Assembly: GCA_016868515.1 (NCBI GenBank)
Contig: VGGM01000077.1
Location: forward strand, 1-7,146
Reading direction: 5' to 3'
Source: Bacteroidota bacterium
GTDB taxonomy: Bacteria > Bacteroidota > Bacteroidia > Bacteroidales > VadinHA17
DNA: 7,146 nt
Every line of letters begins with the position of its first letter. Positions within the stretch are counted from its first letter, which is position 1. This document shows, one piece after another, positions 1-6,169 of this stretch. The translations under genes and the position numbers were made by a program. Below the pieces are notes generated by a model, which was not told the origin of the DNA, ran no database searches, and saw nothing but the letters and a program-made list of their open reading frames with translations.

Positions 1-130
1 AACTTAGGCTGCCGAAGCTTATGCCGGGCCTGCCTGCCCAAACTGTGTCACCCTGCATGGCTCCATTCAATACAAGTGAATGAACAGTTAATGAGGCCAT
101 TAACGTTAACAGGAAGAGACGGTGCTTCAT
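1..130 (-). CDS. 5' end of a secreted protein gene (partial, runs off the left edge)
   Basis: Reading the minus strand from an ATG at 130 gives 43 codons with no stop before the window edge. The translation starts MKHRLFLLTLMASLTVHS, a short basic N-end followed by a hydrophobic core, which is what a Sec signal peptide looks like. The mature part would begin around residues 24-27 and includes GDTVWAGRPGISFGS. The product is therefore probably exported to the periplasm, surface or outside, but too little is present to assign a family or function. The gene is divergent from the DUF2723 gene. A TATCTTTG element sits 15 bases upstream of the ATG, which would leave a very short leader. There is no clear Shine-Dalgarno site. 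The call rests on the signal-peptide shape, the promoter-like element and the lack of stops; the short length keeps confidence moderate. Confidence 0.6.
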   Translation of the reverse strand, partial: MKHRLFLLTLMASLTVHSLVLNGAMQGDTVWAGRPGISFGSLS

Positions 131-144
131 AATCCGCTTTTGCC

Positions 145-152
145 CAAAGATA
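145..152 (-). promoter_or_regulatory. Candidate Bacteroidota -7 promoter element for the left-edge gene
   Basis: On the minus strand this reads TATCTTTG, an exact match to the Bacteroidota -7 consensus TAnnTTTG. It lies 14 bases before the ATG at 130, so the transcript would have a leader of only about 8 bases. No good TTTG -33 box is present at the expected distance upstream; the nearest T-rich candidates are poor. The palindrome at 153-162 directly abuts the element and would lie between -7 and -33. Confidence 0.45.
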
Positions 153-174
153 GCTAATTAGCAGCGGTTAACCG
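153..174. promoter_or_regulatory. Two adjacent perfect 10-bp palindromes, candidate operator
   Basis: GCTAATTAGC (153-162) and CGGTTAACCG (165-174) are each perfect palindromes. They are separated by two bases, with centres 12 bp apart. They sit in the divergent spacer between the left-edge secreted-protein gene and the DUF2723 gene, next to the minus-strand -7 element. Such a layout is typical of binding sites for dimeric regulators. No regulator gene is in the window, so a regulatory role is inference from symmetry and position only. Confidence 0.35.
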
Positions 175-191
175 ACGAAATCGGCCCGCAG

Positions 192-225
192 TTTGGCGTA
201 TTCTTGCATTTTTTTCCAATCTTTG
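192..225 (+). promoter_or_regulatory. Candidate Bacteroidota promoter for the DUF2723 gene
   Basis: A TTTG box at 192-195 is followed after 22 bases by AATCTTTG at 218-225, which matches the TAnnTTTG consensus at all fixed positions except the first. Transcription would start near 231, giving a leader of about 30 bases before the ATG at 262. Spacing fits the known Bacteroidota -33/-7 arrangement. Because this promoter overlaps the possible TTG start at 193, it also argues for the ATG at 262 as the true start. Confidence 0.45.
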
Positions 226-261
226 CCGTTATTCAGTAAAACAACACTTACCAGCAGATTA

Positions 262-3200
262 ATGAAGAGATTCCGGTTTTACAACAACATAGGTGGCTGG
301 ATGGCTTTCCTGACAGCAACAGTAGTTTACCTTCTGACTATCGAACCGACTGCAAGTTTCTGGGATTGCGGCGAGTTTATCCTGTCCGCATTCAAGATGC
401 AGGTAGGGCACCCGCCGGGTGCACCCCTGTGGATGATAGTGGCACGGTTCTTCACCCTGTTTGCAGGTAGCGACACATCAAAGGTTGCGATGATGGTCAA
501 TATTATGTCGGCACTTGCAAGTGCCTTTACCATAATGTTCCTTTTCTGGACAATCACCCATATGGTAAGGAAGGTGTTTTCAGGAAACGTAGAGCCGGCC
601 CGAGAACACTTCCCGGTTATACTCTCTGCCGGTATGATAGGAGCACTTGCCTATGCATTCACTGACACTTTCTGGTTTTCGGCCGTTGAAGGGGAGGTTT
701 ACGCAACCTCGTCTCTCTTTACTGCTGTTGTGTTCTGGGCTATGCTGAGGTGGGAGGAGGAGGCCGACAACCCCGGTGCTGGCCGATGGATTGTGCTGAT
801 TGCCTTTCTGATGGGCCTTTCTGTTGGGGTGCACCTGCTTAACCTGCTTGCCCTGCCTGCCCTGGTTATGATATATTACTTCAGAAAATACGAAGTCACT
901 CTCAGGGGCTTTATCATTACTCTGGGGGTTGCTGCTCTGATGCTGGGCGCGCTCGTATTCGTGGTGATTCCGGGGGTACCCAAGGCTGCCGGCTGGTTCG
1001 AACTGCTTTTCGTGAACGGATTCGGACTGCCATACGACTCGGGAATGTACTTCTATCTGATTCTGCTTGTTGCTGCAGTGGTGTTCCTGATCAGGTACTC
1101 CGTAAGGAAAAGACTGGTAATTCTCAACTACATAGTAACCTGTTTCACGGTCATAGTGATCGGCTACTCATCGTTTGCCATGATTATGATAAGAGCCGAA
1201 GCACGCCCTCCAATGAACCAGAACAATCCGTCAGACATATTCAACTTTATTTACTACATAAACCGTGAACAATACGGAAGCGTTCCACTTCTTCATGGTC
1301 ATTCATTCGACGCTCCCATTGCGGGGGTTAACCGGGAGCTTGCCGGATATAACCAGATTGACGGGCGTTACGAACCCTATTTTAAAACCGATTATTCGTA
1401 TGATGAAAGGTTCGTTTCATTTTTCCCGCGCATGTACAGTAACGAACCGGGCCATGTTGAAGCGTACAAATTCTGGGGCCGTATAAAGGGAAGGAAGATA
1501 AGGGTACAGACAGGGCAGGGAACAAACGAATTCCTGCTTCCTTCATTCGGTGAGAATCTCAGGTATTTCCTGAGGTACCAGATGGGTTACATGTATGGCC
1601 GGTATTTCATGTGGAACTTTGCCGGGCGGCAGAATGACATTCAGGGAAACGGCAACAGAATTCACGGAAACTGGATTTCGGGCATTGCGCCGGTTGATAA
1701 TTTCAGGCTTGGTGATCAGGCAGATCTCCCCGACGATTTAAAGTCTAACCGTGGCAGGAACCGTTATTATTTTCTCCCTTTGCTGGCGGGTATCGCAGGT
1801 CTGTTCTGGCAATACCGCCGCGACAGGAAGGATTTCTTTATTGTACTGGCATTCTTTATAATGACTGGTGCCGCAATTATTATATACCTTAACCAGTATC
1901 CCAACCAGCCAAGGGAGAGGGACTACGCCTATGCCGGCAGCTTCTATTCATTTTCAATATGGATAGGTATGGGACTTATGTGGCTGTATGAGTTCCTACG
2001 GAGGGCTGTTTCAGGTAAAGTTTCTGCAGCAGTGTCGTTCCTCCTGCTGCTTGCGGCAGTACCGTTACTTCTTCTGTGGGAGAACTGGGATGACCACGAC
2101 AGGTCGGACAGATATACTGCAAGGGATGTGGGAGCAAACTATCTTAACTCGTGTGCAGAGAACGGGGTTATTTTCACCTATGGCGACAATGACTCTTTTC
2201 CGTTGTGGTATGTACAGGACGTTGAAGGGATACGCACCGACCTCAGGGTGGCAAACCTGAGTTACCTTCAGGCAGGCTGGTATGTTGCCATGATGAAGCA
2301 GAAGGCGTATGAATCGGAGGCCCTCCCGCTGACACTTTCTGTCGGGAAATATCTCGACGGCAGGCGCGAGCAGATGCCTGTAAACCGAAGCATCGACAAA
2401 CCTTTTGACGCACGCGAGGTTGTTGCTTTCACAGGGATGGAGGAGCAGAACCGGAAGGTTGATCTGACAGGAAGGGGCGACTGGGTAAATTATTTTCCTG
2501 TTCACCGGTTCAGTGTCGCTGTCGACAGTGCCCTTGTGCTGGCTAACGGCACGGTTCCGCGCAAGCTTGCCGGCAGAATTGAGTCACCCATGATTTGGGA
2601 CTTCAAAGGCGACATGGCCCTCAAAAACGACCTTGTAATACTTGACCTTCTTGCAGGCAACAACTGGAACAGGCCGGTTTACTTTTCCACAACGGTTCCT
2701 CCTTCACAGTACAAGGGTCTTGACAAATTCTTTATCCAGGAGGGACTCGCATACCGGCTCAGTCCTGTTAACCTTACCGGGCTGGTTGAAGAGGGAGAGG
2801 GGTATATTGACACCGATGTGATGTATGAAAATATGATGAACAGATTCCGGTGGGGCAACGCCGACGATCCCTCAGTATATCTCGATGAGACCAACCGCAG
2901 GATGTTCAGTAATTTCAGAAGGACGTTCGGTGCTCTCGCAAATGCACTTCTCGATGAGGGCGACACCGTAAGGGCGGTAGCCGCTGCCACACAGGGACTG
3001 GCCCTGGTTCCCCCGGAAAGCATGAGCTATGACTACTTCATGGTTGACATTGCACGGGCATTCCTGCGGGCAGGTGACAATGACAGGGCAATGGATCTGA
3101 TAGACTCCATACTTGATTTGTCATACCAGTACCTCGATCTGATTTCGGGTTACGGAATTGGCAACAGGTTTGGACTGGAATATCCTGTTGGAATAAACCT

Positions 3201-3321
3201 TCAGGCAGTTATTGAGATTTTTGGCATATCCGAAGAGTTTGGTCTTGACGAACTCAAAGCCAGGGTTGAACCTGACCTGAATGCATATTACATGGAGCTG
3301 GTAATGAAGTCGCCACAGTAA
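262..3321 (+). CDS. DUF2723 / TMEM260-like membrane glycosyltransferase, putative protein O-mannosyltransferase
   Basis: This 1019-residue polytopic inner-membrane protein resembles the DUF2723 family, related to human TMEM260, a GT-C enzyme shown to O-mannosylate proteins. Visible hallmarks are an N-terminal membrane segment (about 12-30) followed by an acidic loop with EPTASFWDCGEF (28-39; D35 and E38 are candidate catalytic acids), GHPPGAPL (49-56), NQYPNQPRERDYAYAG (544-559) and YGDNDSFPLWY (640-650). About nine membrane segments lie before residue 310, then a soluble loop to about 500, then four more to about 610. A large extracytoplasmic domain follows, ending in two TPR-like repeats (about 885-918 and 925-955). 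Likely role: transfer of a sugar from a lipid carrier to exported proteins; activity and sugar are inferred. I chose the ATG at 262 over the TTG at 193, because the extra 23 residues are atypical and overlap the putative promoter. There is no clear Shine-Dalgarno site. It appears monocistronic. Confidence 0.88.
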   Translation: MKRFRFYNNIGGWMAFLTATVVYLLTIEPTASFWDCGEFILSAFKMQVGHPPGAPLWMIVARFFTLFAGSDTSKVAMMVNIMSALASAFTIMFLFWTITHMVRKVFSGNVEPAREHFPVILSAGMIGALAYAFTDTFWFSAVEGEVYATSSLFTAVVFWAMLRWEEEADNPGAGRWIVLIAFLMGLSVGVHLLNLLALPALVMIYYFRKYEVTLRGFIITLGVAALMLGALVFVVIPGVPKAAGWFELLFVNGFGLPYDSGMYFYLILLVAAVVFLIRYSVRKRLVILNYIVTCFTVIVIGYSSFAMIMIRAEARPPMNQNNPSDIFNFIYYINREQYGSVPLLHGHSFDAPIAGVNRELAGYNQIDGRYEPYFKTDYSYDERFVSFFPRMYSNEPGHVEAYKFWGRIKGRKIRVQTGQGTNEFLLPSFGENLRYFLRYQMGYMYGRYFMWNFAGRQNDIQGNGNRIHGNWISGIAPVDNFRLGDQADLPDDLKSNRGRNRYYFLPLLAGIAGLFWQYRRDRKDFFIVLAFFIMTGAAIIIYLNQYPNQPRERDYAYAGSFYSFSIWIGMGLMWLYEFLRRAVSGKVSAAVSFLLLLAAVPLLLLWENWDDHDRSDRYTARDVGANYLNSCAENGVIFTYGDNDSFPLWYVQDVEGIRTDLRVANLSYLQAGWYVAMMKQKAYESEALPLTLSVGKYLDGRREQMPVNRSIDKPFDAREVVAFTGMEEQNRKVDLTGRGDWVNYFPVHRFSVAVDSALVLANGTVPRKLAGRIESPMIWDFKGDMALKNDLVILDLLAGNNWNRPVYFSTTVPPSQYKGLDKFFIQEGLAYRLSPVNLTGLVEEGEGYIDTDVMYENMMNRFRWGNADDPSVYLDETNRRMFSNFRRTFGALANALLDEGDTVRAVAAATQGLALVPPESMSYDYFMVDIARAFLRAGDNDRAMDLIDSILDLSYQYLDLISGYGIGNRFGLEYPVGINLQAVIEIFGISEEFGLDELKARVEPDLNAYYMELVMKSPQ

Positions 3322-3339
3322 AGACTTCCCGGTAATATG

Positions 3340-3410
3340 ACGATAATTGCCGGCCCTGAGACCTTTATCGTGGCTTATGGCCGTCAGCCATTATTGTTTA
3401 ACTTTCTTTT
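3340..3410 (+). terminator. Weak hairpins after the DUF2723 gene, possible terminator
   Basis: Downstream of the stop codon, ACGATAA (3340-3346) can pair with TTATCGT (3365-3371) around an 18-base loop. Next, ATGGC (3377-3381) can pair with GCCAT (3387-3391) around a 5-base loop. The second hairpin is followed by a T-rich but interrupted tract to 3410. Stems are short and the T tract is broken, so this is a weak candidate for termination before the purD promoter, which starts at 3408. Confidence 0.25.
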
Positions 3411-3438
3411 GAGGCTACACAATTAAGTTATATTTTTG
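3408..3438 (+). promoter_or_regulatory. Bacteroidota-type promoter for purD
   Basis: TTTG at 3408-3411 is followed after exactly 19 bases by TATTTTTG at 3431-3438. Both boxes match the Bacteroidota consensus (TTTG, then TAnnTTTG) at every fixed position and the spacing is in the normal range. The transcript would start near 3444-3446, leaving a leader of about 20 bases. That is too short for a purine riboswitch, so if purD is controlled by purines here it is not by a leader RNA of its own. Confidence 0.65.
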
Positions 3439-3450
3439 GTTGGTATAGCA

Positions 3451-3457
3451 GAAGGAG
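3451..3457 (+). promoter_or_regulatory. Ribosome binding site of purD
   Basis: GAAGGAG lies 8 bases before the ATG at 3466. It decides the start: the in-frame TTG at 3436 lies upstream of it and inside the -7 box, so the ATG is the real initiation codon. A site this strong stands out because the DUF2723 and DUF6427-like genes here show none. Confidence 0.7.
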
Positions 3458-3465
3458 CAGATAGT

Positions 3466-4737
3466 ATGAACATTCTTATTCTTGGCTCGGGTGGACGCGA
3501 GCACACAATAGCATGGAAGCTTGTCCAGAGCAGTAGGGTTGAATCGGTTTTTGTAGCCCCGGGTAATGCCGGAACAGCTTCCTTCTGCAGGAACATACAG
3601 CTCGACCCGGAAGATTTTCAGGCAGTAAAGAAGGCCGTTCTTGGAAATGGTATCGGAATGGTTGTTGTCGGGCCAGAAGCCCCGCTGGTAGCCGGAATAA
3701 CCGATTTTTTCAGGGCCGACCAAGAGTTGAAAACGATTCCCGTGATCGGGCCCGACCGAACCGGCGCCATGCTTGAAGGCAGCAAGCAGTTTGCGAAGGA
3801 GTTTATGAAGAGGAACAATATTCCCACGGCGGGCTTCGGGAGTTTTGTCCCCGGCGACCACGAGAAAGCCGTGCGGTTCCTTCAGATGAATAAGCCTCCC
3901 TACGTGCTGAAGGCCGACGGGCTTGCAAGCGGCAAGGGTGTTCTGATACTCGATAATCTGGCCGAGGCTGAAGCCGAACTTAAGAATATGTTTGCCGGGA
4001 AATTCGGAAGTGCGGGTAAACGTGTGGTAATTGAGGAGTTTCTCGATGGTATTGAGCTTTCGGTAATAATTCTGACCGACGGACACGATTACAAGATATT
4101 GCCACCGGCAAAAGATTACAAGAGGGCAGGAGAGGGAGGAACCGGTCCGAATACCGGAGGAATGGGAGCAGTCTCTCCGGTTCCGTTTGCAGGCCGGGAG
4201 TTTATGGAAAAGGTTGAAGAACGGATAATTGAACCTACCCTCAGGGGATTGCAGTCGGAGGGTAATTACTACAAGGGATTCATTTTTTTCGGTCTGATGA
4301 AGGTTAATGGCGATCCCTATGTCATAGAGTACAATGCACGCCTTGGTGACCCTGAGACAGAGGTTATACTTCCAAGGATTAAATCAGATTTTTTCGAACT
4401 TCTTGAAGGCGTAGCCTTTGAGAATATAGGGAAAAGGCCTTTTGAGGTTGATGAAAGAACTGCGGCCACGGTTATGCTGGTGTCGGGTGGATATCCTGGC
4501 GATTATGAGAAGGGGAAAGTGATTGAGGGTCTTGAAAAATGCACCGGGTCAATTCTGTTCCATGCCGGAACGGCCCTTAGTGAAGGCAGGGTTGTAACTG
4601 CCGGAGGCAGGGTTCTTTCAGTAACATCAATGGGAGAGTCGATGGATGAGGCTCTGGCCCAATCCTACATGAATGCGGCGATGATTCAGTTTGAGGGCAA
4701 ATATTTCAGAAGGGATATCGGATACGATTTGAAGTAA
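3466..4737 (+). CDS. purD: Phosphoribosylamine-glycine ligase (GAR synthetase)
   Basis: PurD is cytoplasmic and joins glycine to 5-phosphoribosylamine with ATP, the second step of de novo purine synthesis. The 423-residue length is normal for the single-domain bacterial enzyme. The N-domain begins [13 protein letters not shown] (GSGGREH at 7-13), followed by GPEAPLVAG. The ATP-grasp part shows [14 protein letters not shown] (146-159), then the family signature [22 protein letters not shown] (213-234, with K216, D217 and the glycine-rich loop). The metal/nucleotide-binding end reads [12 protein letters not shown] (288-299; E288, N290). The C-domain extends to the end without frameshift or missing key residue. 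The start at 3466 is fixed by a Shine-Dalgarno site and by alignment of the GSGGREH loop near the N-terminus. It is first in a probable operon with the membrane protein gene that begins three bases after its stop. Confidence 0.97.
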   Translation: MNILILGSGGREHTIAWKLVQSSRVESVFVAPGNAGTASFCRNIQLDPEDFQAVKKAVLGNGIGMVVVGPEAPLVAGITDFFRADQELKTIPVIGPDRTGAMLEGSKQFAKEFMKRNNIPTAGFGSFVPGDHEKAVRFLQMNKPPYVLKADGLASGKGVLILDNLAEAEAELKNMFAGKFGSAGKRVVIEEFLDGIELSVIILTDGHDYKILPPAKDYKRAGEGGTGPNTGGMGAVSPVPFAGREFMEKVEERIIEPTLRGLQSEGNYYKGFIFFGLMKVNGDPYVIEYNARLGDPETEVILPRIKSDFFELLEGVAFENIGKRPFEVDERTAATVMLVSGGYPGDYEKGKVIEGLEKCTGSILFHAGTALSEGRVVTAGGRVLSVTSMGESMDEALAQSYMNAAMIQFEGKYFRRDIGYDLK

Positions 4738-4740
4738 AGT

Positions 4741-5727
4741 ATGCTCAGGTTTTTCAGGGGGACGGGGCCTGGTACCATCCTGCTGGCCATGGTTCTGGCA
4801 GTGGTATTCTGGATTAAGGCTTTTGCGGGGTACCGGGTGCCGCTGCAATCTGACGGCAACATGATGGTACTCTATCAGTTGCTGCATGATTTCGCAGGGT
4901 CTTCGTATCTGGCCGGAGCGGTATTATCCCTTGTGGTGGTAATTGTTACTGCCACAACTCTGATTGCCTTCAATACCAGTACCTTTTTCATACCCGAAAG
5001 GACATTTCTTCCCGGGGTTCTGTATATGGTGCTTGTTGCCGCTTTCCCCGAATACCAGGCATTGAACGCCGCGATACCGGCTTCCCTGCTGCTGGTTCTT
5101 GCCGTAATAAGAATTGCCGGAACATATCGCAAGGCAGGCACTGCCTACAACTTTTTCGATGCAGCACTGCTTATCGGGCTCGGAAGCCTTTTTTACGCAT
5201 CGCTTATATGGTTTGGGATATTGCTTTTCGCGGGGATCCAGATATTCCGGACATTTAATTTCCGTGAGGTATTGATTTCGCTGCTGGGTCTTGCAACACC
5301 CTATGTTTTTCTCTTCGGTATTTTCTACGTTGCCGATTTTGACATTAATAATCTGACAAGAACCATCTCGGGGTCACTCTTCGACCCAGCCGCTAATGCT
5401 GAATGGTCAAGGCTTGAGGTGATTACATCGGTATTTTCAGGCATTTCACTGATTATAGCACTTGGCCACCTTTTTTCGGTCTATAACACAAAGAAGGTAA
5501 AATCGAGGAAGGTTATTTCACTGCTGGTATGGGTATTTATGGTAACAGTGGCAGTTTATCTTATCATTCCCTCTGCAGGAAAGGAGCTTATCTTCATTCT
5601 GGCAGCTCCGGCCAGTTATTTTCTTTCCCACTATTTCATATTTATGAAGAGGAAAAGAGTAATTCCCGAGATAATATTCTCAGGCACAATAATACTCGTA
5701 TTACTGAATCTGTTTCTTGATATCTGA
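4741..5727 (+). CDS. DUF6427-like polytopic membrane protein, function unknown
   Basis: This is a 328-residue integral membrane protein with roughly nine or ten hydrophobic segments (about 11-29, 57-76, 91-103, 110-127, 140-168, 176-197, 229-250, 260-277, 282-301, 308-326) and little soluble sequence. It resembles the Bacteroidota family DUF6427: an N-terminal FFRGTGPGT (4-12), a central YNFFDAALLIGLGSLFY (136-152), and FRTFNFREVLISLLGLATPY (169-188), where the family usually has a similar N-F-R-E-W/V patch before a membrane helix. The family's function is unknown to me, and nothing visible suggests catalytic or transport motifs. The ATG lies three bases after the purD stop and has no convincing Shine-Dalgarno site of its own, so translation is probably coupled to purD and the two are co-transcribed. 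The family assignment is from remembered sequence patterns, not a search. Confidence 0.8.
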   Translation: MLRFFRGTGPGTILLAMVLAVVFWIKAFAGYRVPLQSDGNMMVLYQLLHDFAGSSYLAGAVLSLVVVIVTATTLIAFNTSTFFIPERTFLPGVLYMVLVAAFPEYQALNAAIPASLLLVLAVIRIAGTYRKAGTAYNFFDAALLIGLGSLFYASLIWFGILLFAGIQIFRTFNFREVLISLLGLATPYVFLFGIFYVADFDINNLTRTISGSLFDPAANAEWSRLEVITSVFSGISLIIALGHLFSVYNTKKVKSRKVISLLVWVFMVTVAVYLIIPSAGKELIFILAAPASYFLSHYFIFMKRKRVIPEIIFSGTIILVLLNLFLDI

Positions 5728-5738
5728 GAGAACAGTTT
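5710..5738 (+). terminator. Weak hairpin over the end of the purD operon
   Basis: CTGTT (5710-5714) pairs with AACAG (5731-5735), and TCT (5715-5717) can pair with AGA (5727-5729) if the G at 5730 is bulged. Only a short TTT follows. The structure covers the stop codon of the DUF6427-like gene and ends beside the stop of the convergent gene. It is the only hairpin I could find in the 9-base convergent junction, and it is poor as an intrinsic terminator. Confidence 0.22.
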
Positions 5739-6168
5739 ACCTTACCAGCGAGACCACTCCGACGCCCATTCCCTGTTCACCGTCTCTGAAGGAATACCAC
5801 AAGGTGTACATGCCGGTTTTGTTGCATGCAAAATCAATGGAGTTGTAACTCTTGCCGCTTTTTTCATCATATGAGCTGATAACCTTTCGGTCCCGGTCGT
5901 AGATTGCAACAGTCAGTTCGCCTGCCGAGCCATCGGCATTGCAAATGGTGAATCTGTACTTAATACCCTTTGAGAGATACATATTCTCCTTTACCACCGG
6001 GAGATTTGCCTTCGATGCCGCCTTCGGGAGTTTTATCACATGGTCTTTCAGGTATGTGGTATTAGGACCTGCGCTGATACGGCACTTATCAGTCATTCCC
6101 TGGTCGGTCTGGGCAAACAACGGCGAAGGCAGCAGCAGCAGGGTAACATAAATCAGAACTCTTTTCAT
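5737..6168 (-). CDS. Small secreted protein, function unknown
   Basis: The 143-residue product has a clear Sec signal peptide: MKR, then a hydrophobic run (4-13), then PSPLFAQ with probable cleavage after A19. No lipobox cysteine is present, so it is likely periplasmic or secreted. The mature part reads as alternating short strands (KYRFTICN 70-77, ELTVAIYDRDRKVIS 84-98, GMYTLWYSF 119-127, GVGVVSLV 135-142), suggesting a small beta-sandwich of the kind seen in ligand-binding or pre-peptidase C-like modules; that is inference. Cysteines at 29, 76 and 115 make one disulfide possible. I recognise no family. The ATG at 6168 is preceded by AGGAAG five bases upstream and starts the signal peptide directly, so it is preferred over the in-frame TTG at 6183. 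It begins one base after the stop of the lipoprotein gene, so the two are surely one operon. Confidence 0.85.
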   Translation of the reverse strand: MKRVLIYVTLLLLPSPLFAQTDQGMTDKCRISAGPNTTYLKDHVIKLPKAASKANLPVVKENMYLSKGIKYRFTICNADGSAGELTVAIYDRDRKVISSYDEKSGKSYNSIDFACNKTGMYTLWYSFRDGEQGMGVGVVSLVR

Positions 6169-6169
6169 A

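Noticed and set aside
193..261. N-terminal extension of the DUF2723 protein from a TTG codon
   Set aside because: It would add 23 residues ahead of the normal start, overlaps a -33/-7 promoter pair, and the ATG at 262 gives the usual beginning right before the first membrane segment.
2065..2505. A 146-codon minus-strand open frame inside the DUF2723 gene
   Set aside because: It overlaps a highly conserved part of the membrane glycosyltransferase and its translation looks random, rich in Cys, Pro and Arg.
3436..3465. Upstream TTG start for purD
   Set aside because: The codon lies in the -7 promoter box and upstream of the ribosome binding site; the ATG at 3466 gives the standard PurD N-terminus.
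3439..3465. Purine riboswitch ahead of purD
   Set aside because: The likely transcript leader is about 20 bases, and no purine-aptamer-like stems are present in it.
3415..4086. A 223-codon open frame on the minus strand opposite purD
   Set aside because: It lies opposite a certain purD and across its promoter, has no signal, domain or composition typical of a real protein, and arises from the codon pattern of the coding strand.
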